Of a stretch of DNA of 64,000 bases, positions 9,110 to 17,862 are shown one piece after another. The position numbers were made by a program, and so were the translations under genes. The notes under the pieces were generated by a model, which saw nothing but the letters and a program-made list of their open reading frames with translations, did not search any database and had not been told where the DNA came from. The stretch is from Mobilitalea sp. (lineage in GTDB: Bacteria; Bacillota_A; Clostridia; Lachnospirales; Lachnospiraceae): positions 7,996 through 71,995 of the forward strand of contig JARKQP010000271.1 of assembly GCA_029974875.1 (NCBI GenBank), written 5' to 3'. Position 1 is the stretch's first letter; every line of letters starts with the position of its first letter.

Positions 9110-10255
9110 ATGCCCACTGTAATACATTATAAATGCCCTAACTGCGGGGCTGATATGGCCTTTGACAGCCAGAGCGGCCTTCTCCGCTGCGGGAGCTGCG
9201 GAAGAACTGATAATATCGAGCGGATGGCAGGAAAAGACTCTTCCCATGAAACAGGTGATGTATCCTTTGACATGGATGAGGAAGACCGTAAGGCTGCTGA
9301 TTCTGCTTTTGAACATGATTACCATGATCCTTCCCATGAAGATGAGCCGAGCGCCCACTCTACCTTTGGAGAAAACGAAGCTACCGAGTACCATTGCAAT
9401 AACTGTGGTGCCGTACTGATTACAGATGCCCAGACCACCGCGACCACCTGCAGCTTCTGCGGGGCAGGCGTGGTCCTGGGTGACCGCCTCTCGGGAAGCC
9501 TGGCTCCTGCTAAGGTAATCCCATTTACCATCAATAAGGTGCAGGCCCAGGAAGCCTTTAAAAAATGGTGCAAAAAGGGTCTTCTGACTCCGGGAGACTT
9601 TATGACCGCGGACCGCATCAAAAACATTACCGGCCTGTATGTCCCCTTCTGGCTATACGATTTAAACGGACGTGGCGAGGCGGAAGCCACCTGTACCAGG
9701 GTACGCACCTATACCATGGGGGACTGGATCTATACAGAAACAAAATGGTACCATGTCTACCGGAAGGTGGATTTAAATTATAACCGGGTTCCCTGTGATG
9801 CTTCAAAAAAGATGGAGGATTCCATGATGGATAAGCTGGAGCCCTTTAATTACACTAACCTGAAAGACTTTAACATGCCCTATCTGGCAGGGTATATAGC
9901 TGAAAAATACGATTTTACGGATGAACAGATACTGCCAAGGATCAAGGAGCGTGTCAGTGGCTATGTTGACAACTACCTCAGGTCCACTATTAACGGCTAC
10001 AATACCGTTAATATTAACCGCAGGGAAATTAATGTAAGGAAACGTCGGGCTGATTATACCCTGCTTCCCATTTGGATGGTCTGCTATGATTACCGTAAAA
10101 CAGAGCACATCTTCGCAATGAATGGCCAGACAGGTAAAATTGTCGGAAAGCCCCCCTTAAGCAAGCAAAAGATATTCGCCTGGTTCGCCGCTATCTCTGC
10201 AGGCAGCTTCCTTATCATGCGGCTTCTTACCTTAATATTAGGAGGTGGATTCTGA
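9110..10255 (+). CDS. Zinc-ribbon membrane protein (YdjG-like)
   Basis: Partner protein of the PspA system. The 381-residue product carries two four-cysteine zinc ribbons: C9/C12/C27/C30 and C96/C99/C114/C117. A basic/aromatic middle domain follows (GLYVPFWLYDLNG and later the DYTLLPIWMVCYDY block), and one membrane segment lies near the C-terminus (about residues 355-377). It matches B. subtilis YdjG in both domain plan and position. AAGGAGG precedes the ATG. The stop overlaps the next start in an ATGA junction. The biochemical role is unknown; membrane recruitment of PspA is plausible from the Bacillus parallel. Confidence 0.82.
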   Translation: MPTVIHYKCPNCGADMAFDSQSGLLRCGSCGRTDNIERMAGKDSSHETGDVSFDMDEEDRKAADSAFEHDYHDPSHEDEPSAHSTFGENEATEYHCNNCGAVLITDAQTTATTCSFCGAGVVLGDRLSGSLAPAKVIPFTINKVQAQEAFKKWCKKGLLTPGDFMTADRIKNITGLYVPFWLYDLNGRGEAEATCTRVRTYTMGDWIYTETKWYHVYRKVDLNYNRVPCDASKKMEDSMMDKLEPFNYTNLKDFNMPYLAGYIAEKYDFTDEQILPRIKERVSGYVDNYLRSTINGYNTVNINRREINVRKRRADYTLLPIWMVCYDYRKTEHIFAMNGQTGKIVGKPPLSKQKIFAWFAAISAGSFLIMRLLTLILGGGF

Positions 10256-11262
10256 TGAAAGCCAGAAAAGTGCATAGATTAGTCCCCTTGCTTACCATGC
10301 TTGTTTTACTTGTTAGCCTGCTCCTTCCGCTTTCTTATGTATCAGCTGCGGAGGCAGCAGACGCTTCCATTGCTGAATCGGGAGATACTTCTACCACTGA
10401 GTCCGCAGATACCTCTGCCGCCTCCGCGGCGGATATTCCCGTTGATGAAGCGATAGATATTTATCAACATGTTTATGACGAAGCGGGACTTTTATCCACG
10501 GATGAAATTGCAGATCTTGAAGGATTGTGCAAAAGCTATGGGGATGACGCAGGGGTTGAGATCATGATCCTGACCCATAATGATTCCAGCGCACCTTATG
10601 CCGAGAATTACATTGAAGATTTTGAAGATCAACAGCCCGTCGGAGACCGGGTATATCTCCTTGTTGATATGTATAACCGTGTCGTATTCATGGAAGGCTA
10701 TGGTAAGGCCGAGACCTATATCCATTCCAAACGGATTGATTCCATCATCGATGAAATAACACCGGATCTGTCAGAGGGCAATTACTATAACGCCTTTGCA
10801 ACCTACATTGAACGGTCCGCAGCATATATGAATGATGATTCCGAGTTAAACTATGATCATGATTATACTGCCGGCACTCCCCAGTCTAATAATCCGAGTG
10901 CTCCCAATTATGACGAGACCTGGCCATCCGATTATAATTCTTCGGCCAGTAAGGCCGCAAGCATTCTAAGTAATGTATGGCTCCAGTTACTGGCTGCAGT
11001 TATTATCGCGGGTATCACCGTAGCTGTTATGGCTTACAATTCCGGCGGAAAGATGACCGCCGGTGCAGGCAACTATGTTGACCAAAGCCATTCCGGCCTG
11101 ATCGGGCGCAGGGATGACTATATCCGGACAACCGTAACCCGGGTCAGAAAGCCCCAGAACAACGATAACAATCACGGAGGCGGTGGTTTTAATTCCGGCG
11201 GCTTCCGCGGCGGCGTATCCAGCGGTGGACGCTCCCACAGCTCCGGCGGTGGAAAGTTCTAG
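10255..11262 (+). CDS. TPM-domain secreted/membrane protein (YdjH/YgcG-like)
   Basis: The 335-residue protein has an N-terminal signal peptide (about residues 1-32), a Ser/Thr/Ala/Asp-rich linker, a TPM domain at about residues 65-205 (YQHVYDEAGLLSTDEIADLE, VYLLVDMYNRVVFMEG), a membrane segment at about 240-260, and a Gly/Ser-rich tail ending SSGGRSHSSGGGKF. This is the usual plan of YgcG/YdjH proteins; the TPM domain sits outside the cell. Some TPM proteins hydrolyse phosphate esters, but that is not shown for this group. Translation is coupled to the preceding gene. Confidence 0.82.
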   Translation: MKARKVHRLVPLLTMLVLLVSLLLPLSYVSAAEAADASIAESGDTSTTESADTSAASAADIPVDEAIDIYQHVYDEAGLLSTDEIADLEGLCKSYGDDAGVEIMILTHNDSSAPYAENYIEDFEDQQPVGDRVYLLVDMYNRVVFMEGYGKAETYIHSKRIDSIIDEITPDLSEGNYYNAFATYIERSAAYMNDDSELNYDHDYTAGTPQSNNPSAPNYDETWPSDYNSSASKAASILSNVWLQLLAAVIIAGITVAVMAYNSGGKMTAGAGNYVDQSHSGLIGRRDDYIRTTVTRVRKPQNNDNNHGGGGFNSGGFRGGVSSGGRSHSSGGGKF

Positions 11263-11298
11263 CAGCTTATAAAATTTATTTCATAGGAGGATCTTAGA

Positions 11299-12321
11299 AT
11301 GGGTTTATTTTCAAAACAATTTGCAAACGTTGTGGAATGGCAGGAATTCCGCGAGGATATGATTTTCTATAAATGGCACAATGATGAGATTAAAAAAGGC
11401 AGCCGTTTAATCATCCGTCCGGGACAGGATGCCGTATTCCTTTTTAACGGAAAAATTGAAGGTATCTTCAAGGATGAAGGCGACTATGATATCGAATCCC
11501 AGATTATCCCCTTCCTTTCCACCCTGTCAGGCTTCAAATTCGGCTTCAACAGCGGAATGCGGGCCGAGGTCTTATTTATTAATACAAAGGAATTTATCGT
11601 AAAATGGGGAACACAGAATGCCATCAACATCCCCACCTCCCAATTGCCGGGCGGCATGCCGATCCGTGCAAACGGCACCTTCACCTTTAAGGTGGCAGAT
11701 TACGTTAAATTGATTGATAAAATTGCAGGCGTAAAGGATTCCTATCTTGTGGAGGATGTAAGGCTGCGTATTGTAACCATCCTTGACCAGCTTCTTATGA
11801 AGTGGATCAGCAAGGAAGGGAAGGATATGTTTAACCTTCAGGCCAATTCCTTTGACATATCCTCCGGAATACGTACTGATTTGGATATGCAGCTCTTTGA
11901 CAGCGGGCTCACCGTAAGCGCCTTTAATATCATGAGCTTTACTTATCCGGAAGAGATCCAGAAGATGATTAACAAAAATGCTTCCTTTAGCATGGTAGGC
12001 GATGTGAACCGTTACCAGCAGATGGCCATGACAGAGGGTATCGCAGGCGGCCAGGTAAAGGGCGGCGGCGTTGCCTCCGATATGGCCGGCATGATGATGG
12101 GCATGAATATGGCTAACCAGATGATGCAGAATATGAACCAGATGAACCAACAGGGGAATGCGCAAAATGGTGCCGCTCAGCCGAACGGGGCTGCCCCTAA
12201 TGAAGGCGGTACAAATCCCGGCCAAGGTGCTCCCGCCGATGCAAAGCCAAACTTCTGTCCGAATTGCGGCACGAAAACCGGGGACGGGAGCTTTTGCTCC
12301 AACTGTGGCCAGAAGCTTTAA
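11299..12321 (+). CDS. SPFH-domain protein with C-terminal zinc ribbon (YdjI-like)
   Basis: SPFH (stomatin/prohibitin/flotillin) proteins form membrane-associated scaffolds. The first 235 residues resemble the virion-core/YdjI type of SPFH domain; then comes a Met/Asn/Gln/Gly-rich linker and a zinc ribbon at the very end (FCPNCG and FCSNCG). No membrane segment is obvious, so attachment probably uses partners. It is the last gene of the pspA operon, and a terminator follows at 12339. In B. subtilis the YdjG, YdjH and YdjI proteins are linked to PspA positioning; I infer the same here. Confidence 0.82.
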   Translation: MGLFSKQFANVVEWQEFREDMIFYKWHNDEIKKGSRLIIRPGQDAVFLFNGKIEGIFKDEGDYDIESQIIPFLSTLSGFKFGFNSGMRAEVLFINTKEFIVKWGTQNAINIPTSQLPGGMPIRANGTFTFKVADYVKLIDKIAGVKDSYLVEDVRLRIVTILDQLLMKWISKEGKDMFNLQANSFDISSGIRTDLDMQLFDSGLTVSAFNIMSFTYPEEIQKMINKNASFSMVGDVNRYQQMAMTEGIAGGQVKGGGVASDMAGMMMGMNMANQMMQNMNQMNQQGNAQNGAAQPNGAAPNEGGTNPGQGAPADAKPNFCPNCGTKTGDGSFCSNCGQKL

Positions 12322-12338
12322 GGCAAAAATTCAATAAA

Positions 12339-12390
12339 AGAGAAGCCCTGTCTATGCATATTTAGAATAGATGGGGCTTCTCTTGGTTTG
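12339..12390 (+). terminator. Terminator of the pspA operon
   Basis: Inverted repeat with arms AGAGAAGCCC (12339-12348) and GGGGCTTCTCT (12373-12383), extended inward by TCTAT/ATAGA, and followed by TGGTTTG. Confidence 0.75.
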
Positions 12391-12694
12391 CTACATCCCT
12401 GATGCTTCATCAATTATCATATCACCATTTTTACCTTCTGAACCTTTGAACCGTATCTGGTATAAGACAAAACTTTTCTTTTATCTTCAAAATAGAATTT
12501 ATCAATTATAGCTTATAAACCACTTCTTTGCTTCTTGATTTTCCTATATTCCTGTGTTAATGTTGACATGAGCAGGAACGGCATCAGGCACAGAAATATC
12601 TGGGATTTTTATTAGCATCCTAATGGGATTAGGCACTACAAAACGCCCCTAATACAGGAATTAACCAAAAGGATTATCAGGAGGAGTTTGACCT
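12391..12694. other. Spacer before the LysR gene
   Basis: About 300 bases without a reading frame. It carries the GGAG ribosome site of the LysR gene at 12679-12687. A TTGACA at about 12563 lacks a good -10 box at the right distance, so the promoter was not fixed. Confidence 0.4.
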
Positions 12695-13555
12695 ATGGAA
12701 ATTAATTATATCAGGGAATTTGCAGTCCTTGCTGAGATTGGGAACTATTTGGAGGCTGCTGAGAGTCTGTTTATTTCCCAGTCTTCCCTGTCAAAGCATA
12801 TACAGATGTTGGAAAAGGAACTTGGTACCCCGCTTTTTAACCGGAGCACACGAAAGGTCGAATTGAATGAATATGGCTTAATGTTTTTGCCCTACGCCAA
12901 GCAGATCGCCCAGCTACAGCTGAATTATTTAAATGATTTTTATAATAAATTAAACCAGGTAAAGGATACCATCACCATAGGAACCGAGTACCGTATCTTA
13001 GAGCTTTTGACTGCTTTTCATAAATATAGCACTAAGTTTTCCTTAAACGTAATTGAGAGCACCAGTGAAGGGGATATTATTGATCTGGTCAAAAAAGGGA
13101 AATGCGATCTTGGCTTTGTCATTTATAAGGGCGAGAAGGAAGAGGATATGGTAATGCTTCCATATGAAACAGATCAATTTGTCGCTGTCCTTCCCGTGGA
13201 CCATCCTTTGGCAAAGAGGAAATCCATCACCTTGAAGGAAATTGCTGAGGAAGACTTTATCCTGCTGCCAGAGAAGTCCGGTGATACTAACTTCATCAAG
13301 AGAGCCTGCAGGAACGCCGGTTTTGAACCTAAGATTTCATTTACCGGATTCCGCGGGAATAATATTGTGGATTTTGTCAAGCAAGGTCTGGGCATCTCCA
13401 TTCTTACCAAAAAATCCGTTTCCAACCTGTTAACGCCGGAGATTACGTTGGTGGATATCACTCCTGAATTAGTGTCACACATCAATATCTGTTACCGTAA
13501 AAACTCAAAATTATCAGAGGGCGCAAAGCATTTTATTAATTTTGCATCGTCTTAA
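12695..13555 (+). CDS. LysR-type transcriptional regulator
   Basis: The 286-residue protein has the N-terminal winged helix-turn-helix (residues 1-60: FAVLAEIGNYLEAAESLFIS, SSLSKHIQMLEKELGTPLF) and a periplasmic-binding-fold effector domain (from about residue 90). AGGAGGAG lies upstream of the ATG. It stands end to end with the Opp/hydrolase operon on the other strand, ending only about 60 bases from it, so it may control that operon, although LysR regulators are more often divergent from their targets. Effector unknown. Confidence 0.88.
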   Translation: MEINYIREFAVLAEIGNYLEAAESLFISQSSLSKHIQMLEKELGTPLFNRSTRKVELNEYGLMFLPYAKQIAQLQLNYLNDFYNKLNQVKDTITIGTEYRILELLTAFHKYSTKFSLNVIESTSEGDIIDLVKKGKCDLGFVIYKGEKEEDMVMLPYETDQFVAVLPVDHPLAKRKSITLKEIAEEDFILLPEKSGDTNFIKRACRNAGFEPKISFTGFRGNNIVDFVKQGLGISILTKKSVSNLLTPEITLVDITPELVSHINICYRKNSKLSEGAKHFINFASS

Positions 13556-13564
13556 ATACGATTT

Positions 13565-13603
13565 AAAGGGGATGGCTGGCTCTGCAGCATCCCCTTTGAT
13601 TTT
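13565..13603 (+). terminator. Terminator between the convergent LysR and SDR genes
   Basis: Arms AAAGGGGATG (13565-13574) and CATCCCCTTT (13588-13597), followed on the plus strand by GATTTTC. It may serve both directions. Confidence 0.8.
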
Positions 13604-13616
13604 CTATTTATATCCT

Positions 13617-14378
13617 TTAACCCATTTCCAGACCTCCGCTAATACTAAGAACCTGTCCTGTAAGATACCCGCTTTCCTCACTTGCAAGGAAGCAGATAGC
13701 CTCTGCCAAATCCTCCGGCATCCCCAGCCTTTTCATGGGAATATGGGGAAGCATGGCTCTCGGATCAATATCCGCCGGATCCTGTGTACCGATCCTCGGG
13801 ATGGCTCCTTTCGAGATACAATTCACTGTCACTGCATCTGCTGCAAGGCGTGCCGCACAATTTAGGGTCAGGGATAAGACAGTACCCTTTGCAACCGCAT
13901 TCGTAAAGCTCTCCTTCGTGCCTCCACGACGACCTTCCACACTGGTCATAAAAATCACACGGGGCGCTTTGCTCATTTTCAAAAACGGTAATGCGGTCTT
14001 CAGCATATGGAAGGCTCCCAAGGTCAAATGTGATATATCCTCCATTAACATTTCCCCGGTTACCTCTTCCAGTTCCATCTGTTTTCCGAGGGTACCCGTA
14101 TTAGAAATAACCACATCTACAGATCCATACCGTTTAGCAAGCTCCTGATATACCTGTGGCTGATGCTCTGCAGGCCCATGCTCCGTATGGCCAATGGCAA
14201 TACAGTCCCCCGGTAAATCCATCATCTTTATCTCATCAACCAAGGCCTGGGCCTGAGAAGCCATATGCGTCATCATAACAACATTCATGCCTCCTGCACA
14301 TAATGCCTTAACCGCCGCCACGCCATCTCCGCCGGAAGCTCCTGCAAATACGCAGGTTCTACCTTTTAATGTCTGCAT
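13617..14378 (-). CDS. SDR-fold protein lacking the catalytic tyrosine
   Basis: Short-chain dehydrogenase/reductase fold of 253 residues: cofactor loop GASGGDG near the start, NTG in the middle, VNCISKGAIPR and a final GQVLSISGGLEMG. In the active-site helix, however, the YxxxK motif reads NAVAK: the lysine is present and the tyrosine is replaced by asparagine. The protein may bind NAD(P) without normal catalysis, or use another mechanism. The ATG at 14378 (MQTLKG) is preferred over a TTG three codons upstream. Last gene of the Opp/hydrolase operon. Confidence 0.82.
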   Translation of the reverse strand: MQTLKGRTCVFAGASGGDGVAAVKALCAGGMNVVMMTHMASQAQALVDEIKMMDLPGDCIAIGHTEHGPAEHQPQVYQELAKRYGSVDVVISNTGTLGKQMELEEVTGEMLMEDISHLTLGAFHMLKTALPFLKMSKAPRVIFMTSVEGRRGGTKESFTNAVAKGTVLSLTLNCAARLAADAVTVNCISKGAIPRIGTQDPADIDPRAMLPHIPMKRLGMPEDLAEAICFLASEESGYLTGQVLSISGGLEMG

Positions 14379-14474
14379 ATGTAACAATCTCCCATCTATA
14401 TAAGAACTTTCATTGTATCATGAACAAAAGCATGTTCATGAGCAAGCTCAAAATTTCCTTACTATGCTTTTATA

Positions 14475-15803
14475 TTATTCATTTATAAACCGCCTTTGCA
14501 TCCACTCGCCTGCATAATCAAATGTATTCTTTGCCGTATCTCCATACTGTCCGGCATAGGTTTCTATCCCAGGCTCTAAGAAAAAATTGTGCCCGGCTCC
14601 TTCTACAAAGCAGATGGTCTTCTCCGTACTTTTAGCATTATAATAGATCGCCTCTGCTGCCAGATATTCATAGCTCCCAGTCATTCCCATCACAAGTAAG
14701 GGAACGGATATATGCTTTACATTCGCCGGCGTACAATTATAGCTGGTATCCCACCGGATTCCTTCAATGGAATCCGAGCCGATGCGATAATCCTCTCCCG
14801 CTAAAACCGCACGGTTTGTAAGATAGTCCCGGACGGTTCCGATCAGGCATGCCCTGATGGATGGAGTCATGCTGAGATTAAAATGAGGTTTCCTAAGACA
14901 ATGGATTATCTCCTTTGTGACGGTTCCATCAGCATGCAACAGCGAATGAGGCTCCTTGGTATGGGATACCAGGTGGATATCCTCCGGAATCAGCTTATTG
15001 CAGGGGGCAAACTGCTCTCCTCCGACTACAAAAAATGGTTCATCATCCACGAATCTTCCTTTTCCTCTCTCGATTGCATGAAGGCGCTCCAGGGCATTTT
15101 TTAATAGCTCATTGTTTCGCTCCGCCTGAGCCTTAAAGTATTTCTTCATAAAGCTTTCATTATAACTACTTCCCTCAGGACTGTAGCCGTTTGCTGGGTT
15201 GAAAATATCAAGCTCAGTGTCAAGTTTGATTCCGTTCCCATCCTCCATCACGGCAGGGTCGATGCTAATCAGCGTCATAGCCCCATTTCCCCAGTTAGAA
15301 TCCAGGAGCATCAGGCCATCAGCAGCCGGCAGGATTTCTTTGATGGAGCACTTAACCAATTTTTCATCCCCTTGGAAAACCTGGGCTCCATTTTCAGCAA
15401 TTGCCTGATAAGCACTCATCAAGGTTGCTCCGCCGCTATGTCCCATTAAAACAACTTTTTCAATGCCTTTAAACTGCCTGAAGAATTCCACACAGGTCTT
15501 AATATCCAATATTTTTGTATCCAAGGTACTCTTTGGATCAATCACCTGTCCGCAAAGAGTTCGATACCCGCGCTTTGCCAGCTCTCCCCCAATGGAAAGC
15601 GTGGAATAATCCAGGTCAGAATGTACAACAATTACCCCAATACGGCTTCTTTCACATGCAACAACTGGTTCATAGAGCATGGCATGTACATAATGCATCC
15701 CGCTTCCCAATTGCACAAAGGTATCCCTGATCGGCAATCCATCATTTAAATATCCACCATTCGTACTCTTGATTTCTTTTCTCTTTAAATCAAAATTTAA
15801 CAT
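14475..15803 (-). CDS. Alpha/beta hydrolase
   Basis: Serine hydrolase of 442 residues. The nucleophile elbow GHSGG is at about residue 120 (VVLMGHSGGATLMSAY), and a late GAGHNFF supplies the likely catalytic histidine. The N-terminal part HSDLDYSTLSIGGELAKRGY fits the first half of an alpha/beta hydrolase domain, with a large insertion in the middle (about residues 150-330) that probably forms a lid. No signal peptide, so it acts in the cytoplasm, perhaps cleaving an ester or amide brought in by the linked importer. AGGAGG precedes the ATG. Confidence 0.82.
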   Translation of the reverse strand: MLNFDLKRKEIKSTNGGYLNDGLPIRDTFVQLGSGMHYVHAMLYEPVVACERSRIGVIVVHSDLDYSTLSIGGELAKRGYRTLCGQVIDPKSTLDTKILDIKTCVEFFRQFKGIEKVVLMGHSGGATLMSAYQAIAENGAQVFQGDEKLVKCSIKEILPAADGLMLLDSNWGNGAMTLISIDPAVMEDGNGIKLDTELDIFNPANGYSPEGSSYNESFMKKYFKAQAERNNELLKNALERLHAIERGKGRFVDDEPFFVVGGEQFAPCNKLIPEDIHLVSHTKEPHSLLHADGTVTKEIIHCLRKPHFNLSMTPSIRACLIGTVRDYLTNRAVLAGEDYRIGSDSIEGIRWDTSYNCTPANVKHISVPLLVMGMTGSYEYLAAEAIYYNAKSTEKTICFVEGAGHNFFLEPGIETYAGQYGDTAKNTFDYAGEWMQRRFINE

Positions 15804-15841
15804 TTTGCCTCCTATATTTCTGATCGTTTATATCTATTGCA

Positions 15842-16882
15842 TCAGTCAAAGCCATACAATCTTTTAGCATTTTCTGATAGGATAAGGTTTTTCTCTTCTT
15901 CCTTCAGATCTAATTCTTTGACAAATGCCGGTCCCTGTGTCAGCCATTCCCTTCTGACGGGATAGGAGGAGCCAAATATGATATGATCTGCCCCGAGGAC
16001 TTCCGCGGCACATTCTAACTGCTTTTTCCCCCAGGGCTGGGCATGGGATGTTTCAAAATAGATGTGTTCCCTGAACTGCTTTAGCAGCCTGCTATTATCC
16101 GAATGGAACCTTCCCACATCTTCCTTGGCTTTCGCCGCATTTGGAAATAAAAGATTTGTAATTGCAAAAAATCCACCTCCAAGCATGGAATGAACCAGCC
16201 TGATATTCGGGTACCTATCAAAAAAGCCGCTAAATAGCTCACGTCCCACCGATAATCCTTGGTCGACACACCGCCCATAGGATCTTCTTACGTTATTGTA
16301 TTCGTAAAACGACTGATATTCCACTGGTACCGGTGTATGGTGAACGTAGGCCGTCATATGAAGCTCATTTAATTTTTTAAAAAACCCGGAAAACACTTCA
16401 TGATCAAGGTACTTATCACCATAATGGGCACTTAATTGTACGGCTCTCATACCCAGCTCCTTATGGCACCGTTCTAATTCCTTTAAGTTTTCCTTGCTTG
16501 AAAAGGGCGGAACAACCGCAAGGGGAATCAGCCTGCCTTTACTTTCTTTAGCATGTCTTACCATGCCATCGTTAAATATACTGCACAGCTCAAGATCAAG
16601 CCATTCCTGGCAGCCCGGCAATTTGAGAACTGCTTTTTCCACACCGGCTTCATCCATATCTGCCAACTGTTGTTTTAACAGATAATCGCCTTGAACATAA
16701 TTAAGATTTTGATACCCTCTGGGTTTTTCCAAGACAAATTGTTTTTTTCCTGTATGCCCGATTTCCTCCAGGTATCCATACCATCCAAATTGCTCCGGAA
16801 TTACGCTGAGCAGCTTATCTGCCAGCTTCTGATTTGTAAACAGTTCTTCCGGAAGCCAATACATATTAGAATCTATCATCAT
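15842..16882 (-). CDS. Amidohydrolase_2-type TIM-barrel protein with altered metal site
   Basis: The 346-residue sequence resembles metal-dependent hydrolases and decarboxylases of the ACMSD/resorcylate group: FETSHAQPWG, LVHSMLGGG, AYVHHTPV and the final SENAKRLYGFD. The usual N-terminal DxHxH is DSNMY here, and the usual FGSDYP is FGSSYP, so at least three expected metal ligands are missing. It may be a pseudo-enzyme or a metal-free enzyme. It lies between the importer ATPase gene and the hydrolase gene in the same operon. Confidence 0.75.
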   Translation of the reverse strand: MMIDSNMYWLPEELFTNQKLADKLLSVIPEQFGWYGYLEEIGHTGKKQFVLEKPRGYQNLNYVQGDYLLKQQLADMDEAGVEKAVLKLPGCQEWLDLELCSIFNDGMVRHAKESKGRLIPLAVVPPFSSKENLKELERCHKELGMRAVQLSAHYGDKYLDHEVFSGFFKKLNELHMTAYVHHTPVPVEYQSFYEYNNVRRSYGRCVDQGLSVGRELFSGFFDRYPNIRLVHSMLGGGFFAITNLLFPNAAKAKEDVGRFHSDNSRLLKQFREHIYFETSHAQPWGKKQLECAAEVLGADHIIFGSSYPVRREWLTQGPAFVKELDLKEEEKNLILSENAKRLYGFD

Positions 16883-16905
16883 ATCGTCTCTTTTCTTTCT
16901 AAGAT

Positions 16906-17859
16906 TTAAATATTTATTTCCCTTGCTCTACAGCAGGCTACAAAATGATTTTTTGATATTTCCTCCAGTTTCTGCGGTTCCCTGCATTTATCGGCGGCAT
17001 AAGGACATCTTGCCGCAAACCGGCAGCCTGGCTTCGGATTAATCGGTGATGTAATTTCCCCCTTCAGCTCGACTCTGCGCATGGGATGGTCGATGTCTGT
17101 GGAAGGAATGGCTGACAATAGTGCCCTAGTATAAGGATGGAGGGGCCTTACAAATAATTCCTTTGCCGGTGAGGTTTCCACCAGCTGCCCCAAATACATT
17201 ACACAAATATCATCGGATATGTGGCGCACCACGGACAAATCATGGGTTACAAACATATAAGTAAGTTTAAATTCATCCTGCAGATCCATTAACAGGTTCA
17301 GCACCTGTGCCTGTATGGATACATCAAGGGCAGACACCGGCTCATCACATACTACAAATTCGGGATTTAATGCGATCGCCCTGGCAATCCCGACCCGCTG
17401 CCGCCTTCCGCCATCCAGCTCATGGGGATAGGCGTTGCGAAGCCTCTCATCAATGCCTACCAGATCCATCAACCGGCCAACCTCTTCCTCCAGACCTTTC
17501 CGGTCAAACCGTCCGGATATCTTTAAGGGTTCCCTGATGGTCTGCTCAATGCTCTTTCTGGCATTTAAGGAGGAGTAAGGATCCTGGAATATAATCTGCA
17601 TATTTTCACGCAGCTTACGTAGCTCCCTCCCCTTTACCCTCGTCACATCCTTGCCATTAAAAAGGATCTCTCCTTCCGTGCTTTCCTGCAAGTGTATGAC
17701 GGTCCTGCCCAGGGTGGACTTACCACAGCCAGATTCTCCTACAACGCCCAGGGTCTTGCCTTTCTCAATCCGGAAGGATACATCATCAACCGCATGGAGG
17801 AGCCCGTTCCCGACCTTAAAATATTTCTTTAGATTCCTTACTTCGATACAATCTGGCAT
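16906..17859 (-). CDS. Peptide-type ABC importer, ATP-binding subunit (OppF/DppF-like)
   Basis: ATPase of 317 residues with Walker A GESGCGKST, Q-loop IFQDPYSSLNAR, Walker B VVCDEPVSALD, H-loop THDLS, and the C-terminal oligopeptide-transporter extension with CRFAARCPYAADKC, which may bind an Fe-S cluster or metal as in other members. The ABC signature reads LDGGRRQR instead of LSGGQRQR. It starts four bases after the OppD-like stop. It should form a heterodimer with the next protein to power uptake. Confidence 0.9.
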   Translation of the reverse strand: MPDCIEVRNLKKYFKVGNGLLHAVDDVSFRIEKGKTLGVVGESGCGKSTLGRTVIHLQESTEGEILFNGKDVTRVKGRELRKLRENMQIIFQDPYSSLNARKSIEQTIREPLKISGRFDRKGLEEEVGRLMDLVGIDERLRNAYPHELDGGRRQRVGIARAIALNPEFVVCDEPVSALDVSIQAQVLNLLMDLQDEFKLTYMFVTHDLSVVRHISDDICVMYLGQLVETSPAKELFVRPLHPYTRALLSAIPSTDIDHPMRRVELKGEITSPINPKPGCRFAARCPYAADKCREPQKLEEISKNHFVACCRAREINI

Positions 17860-17862
17860 CTC

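Noticed and set aside
12558..12570. TTGACA before the LysR gene as a promoter
   Set aside because: No acceptable -10 sequence lies 16-18 bases downstream.
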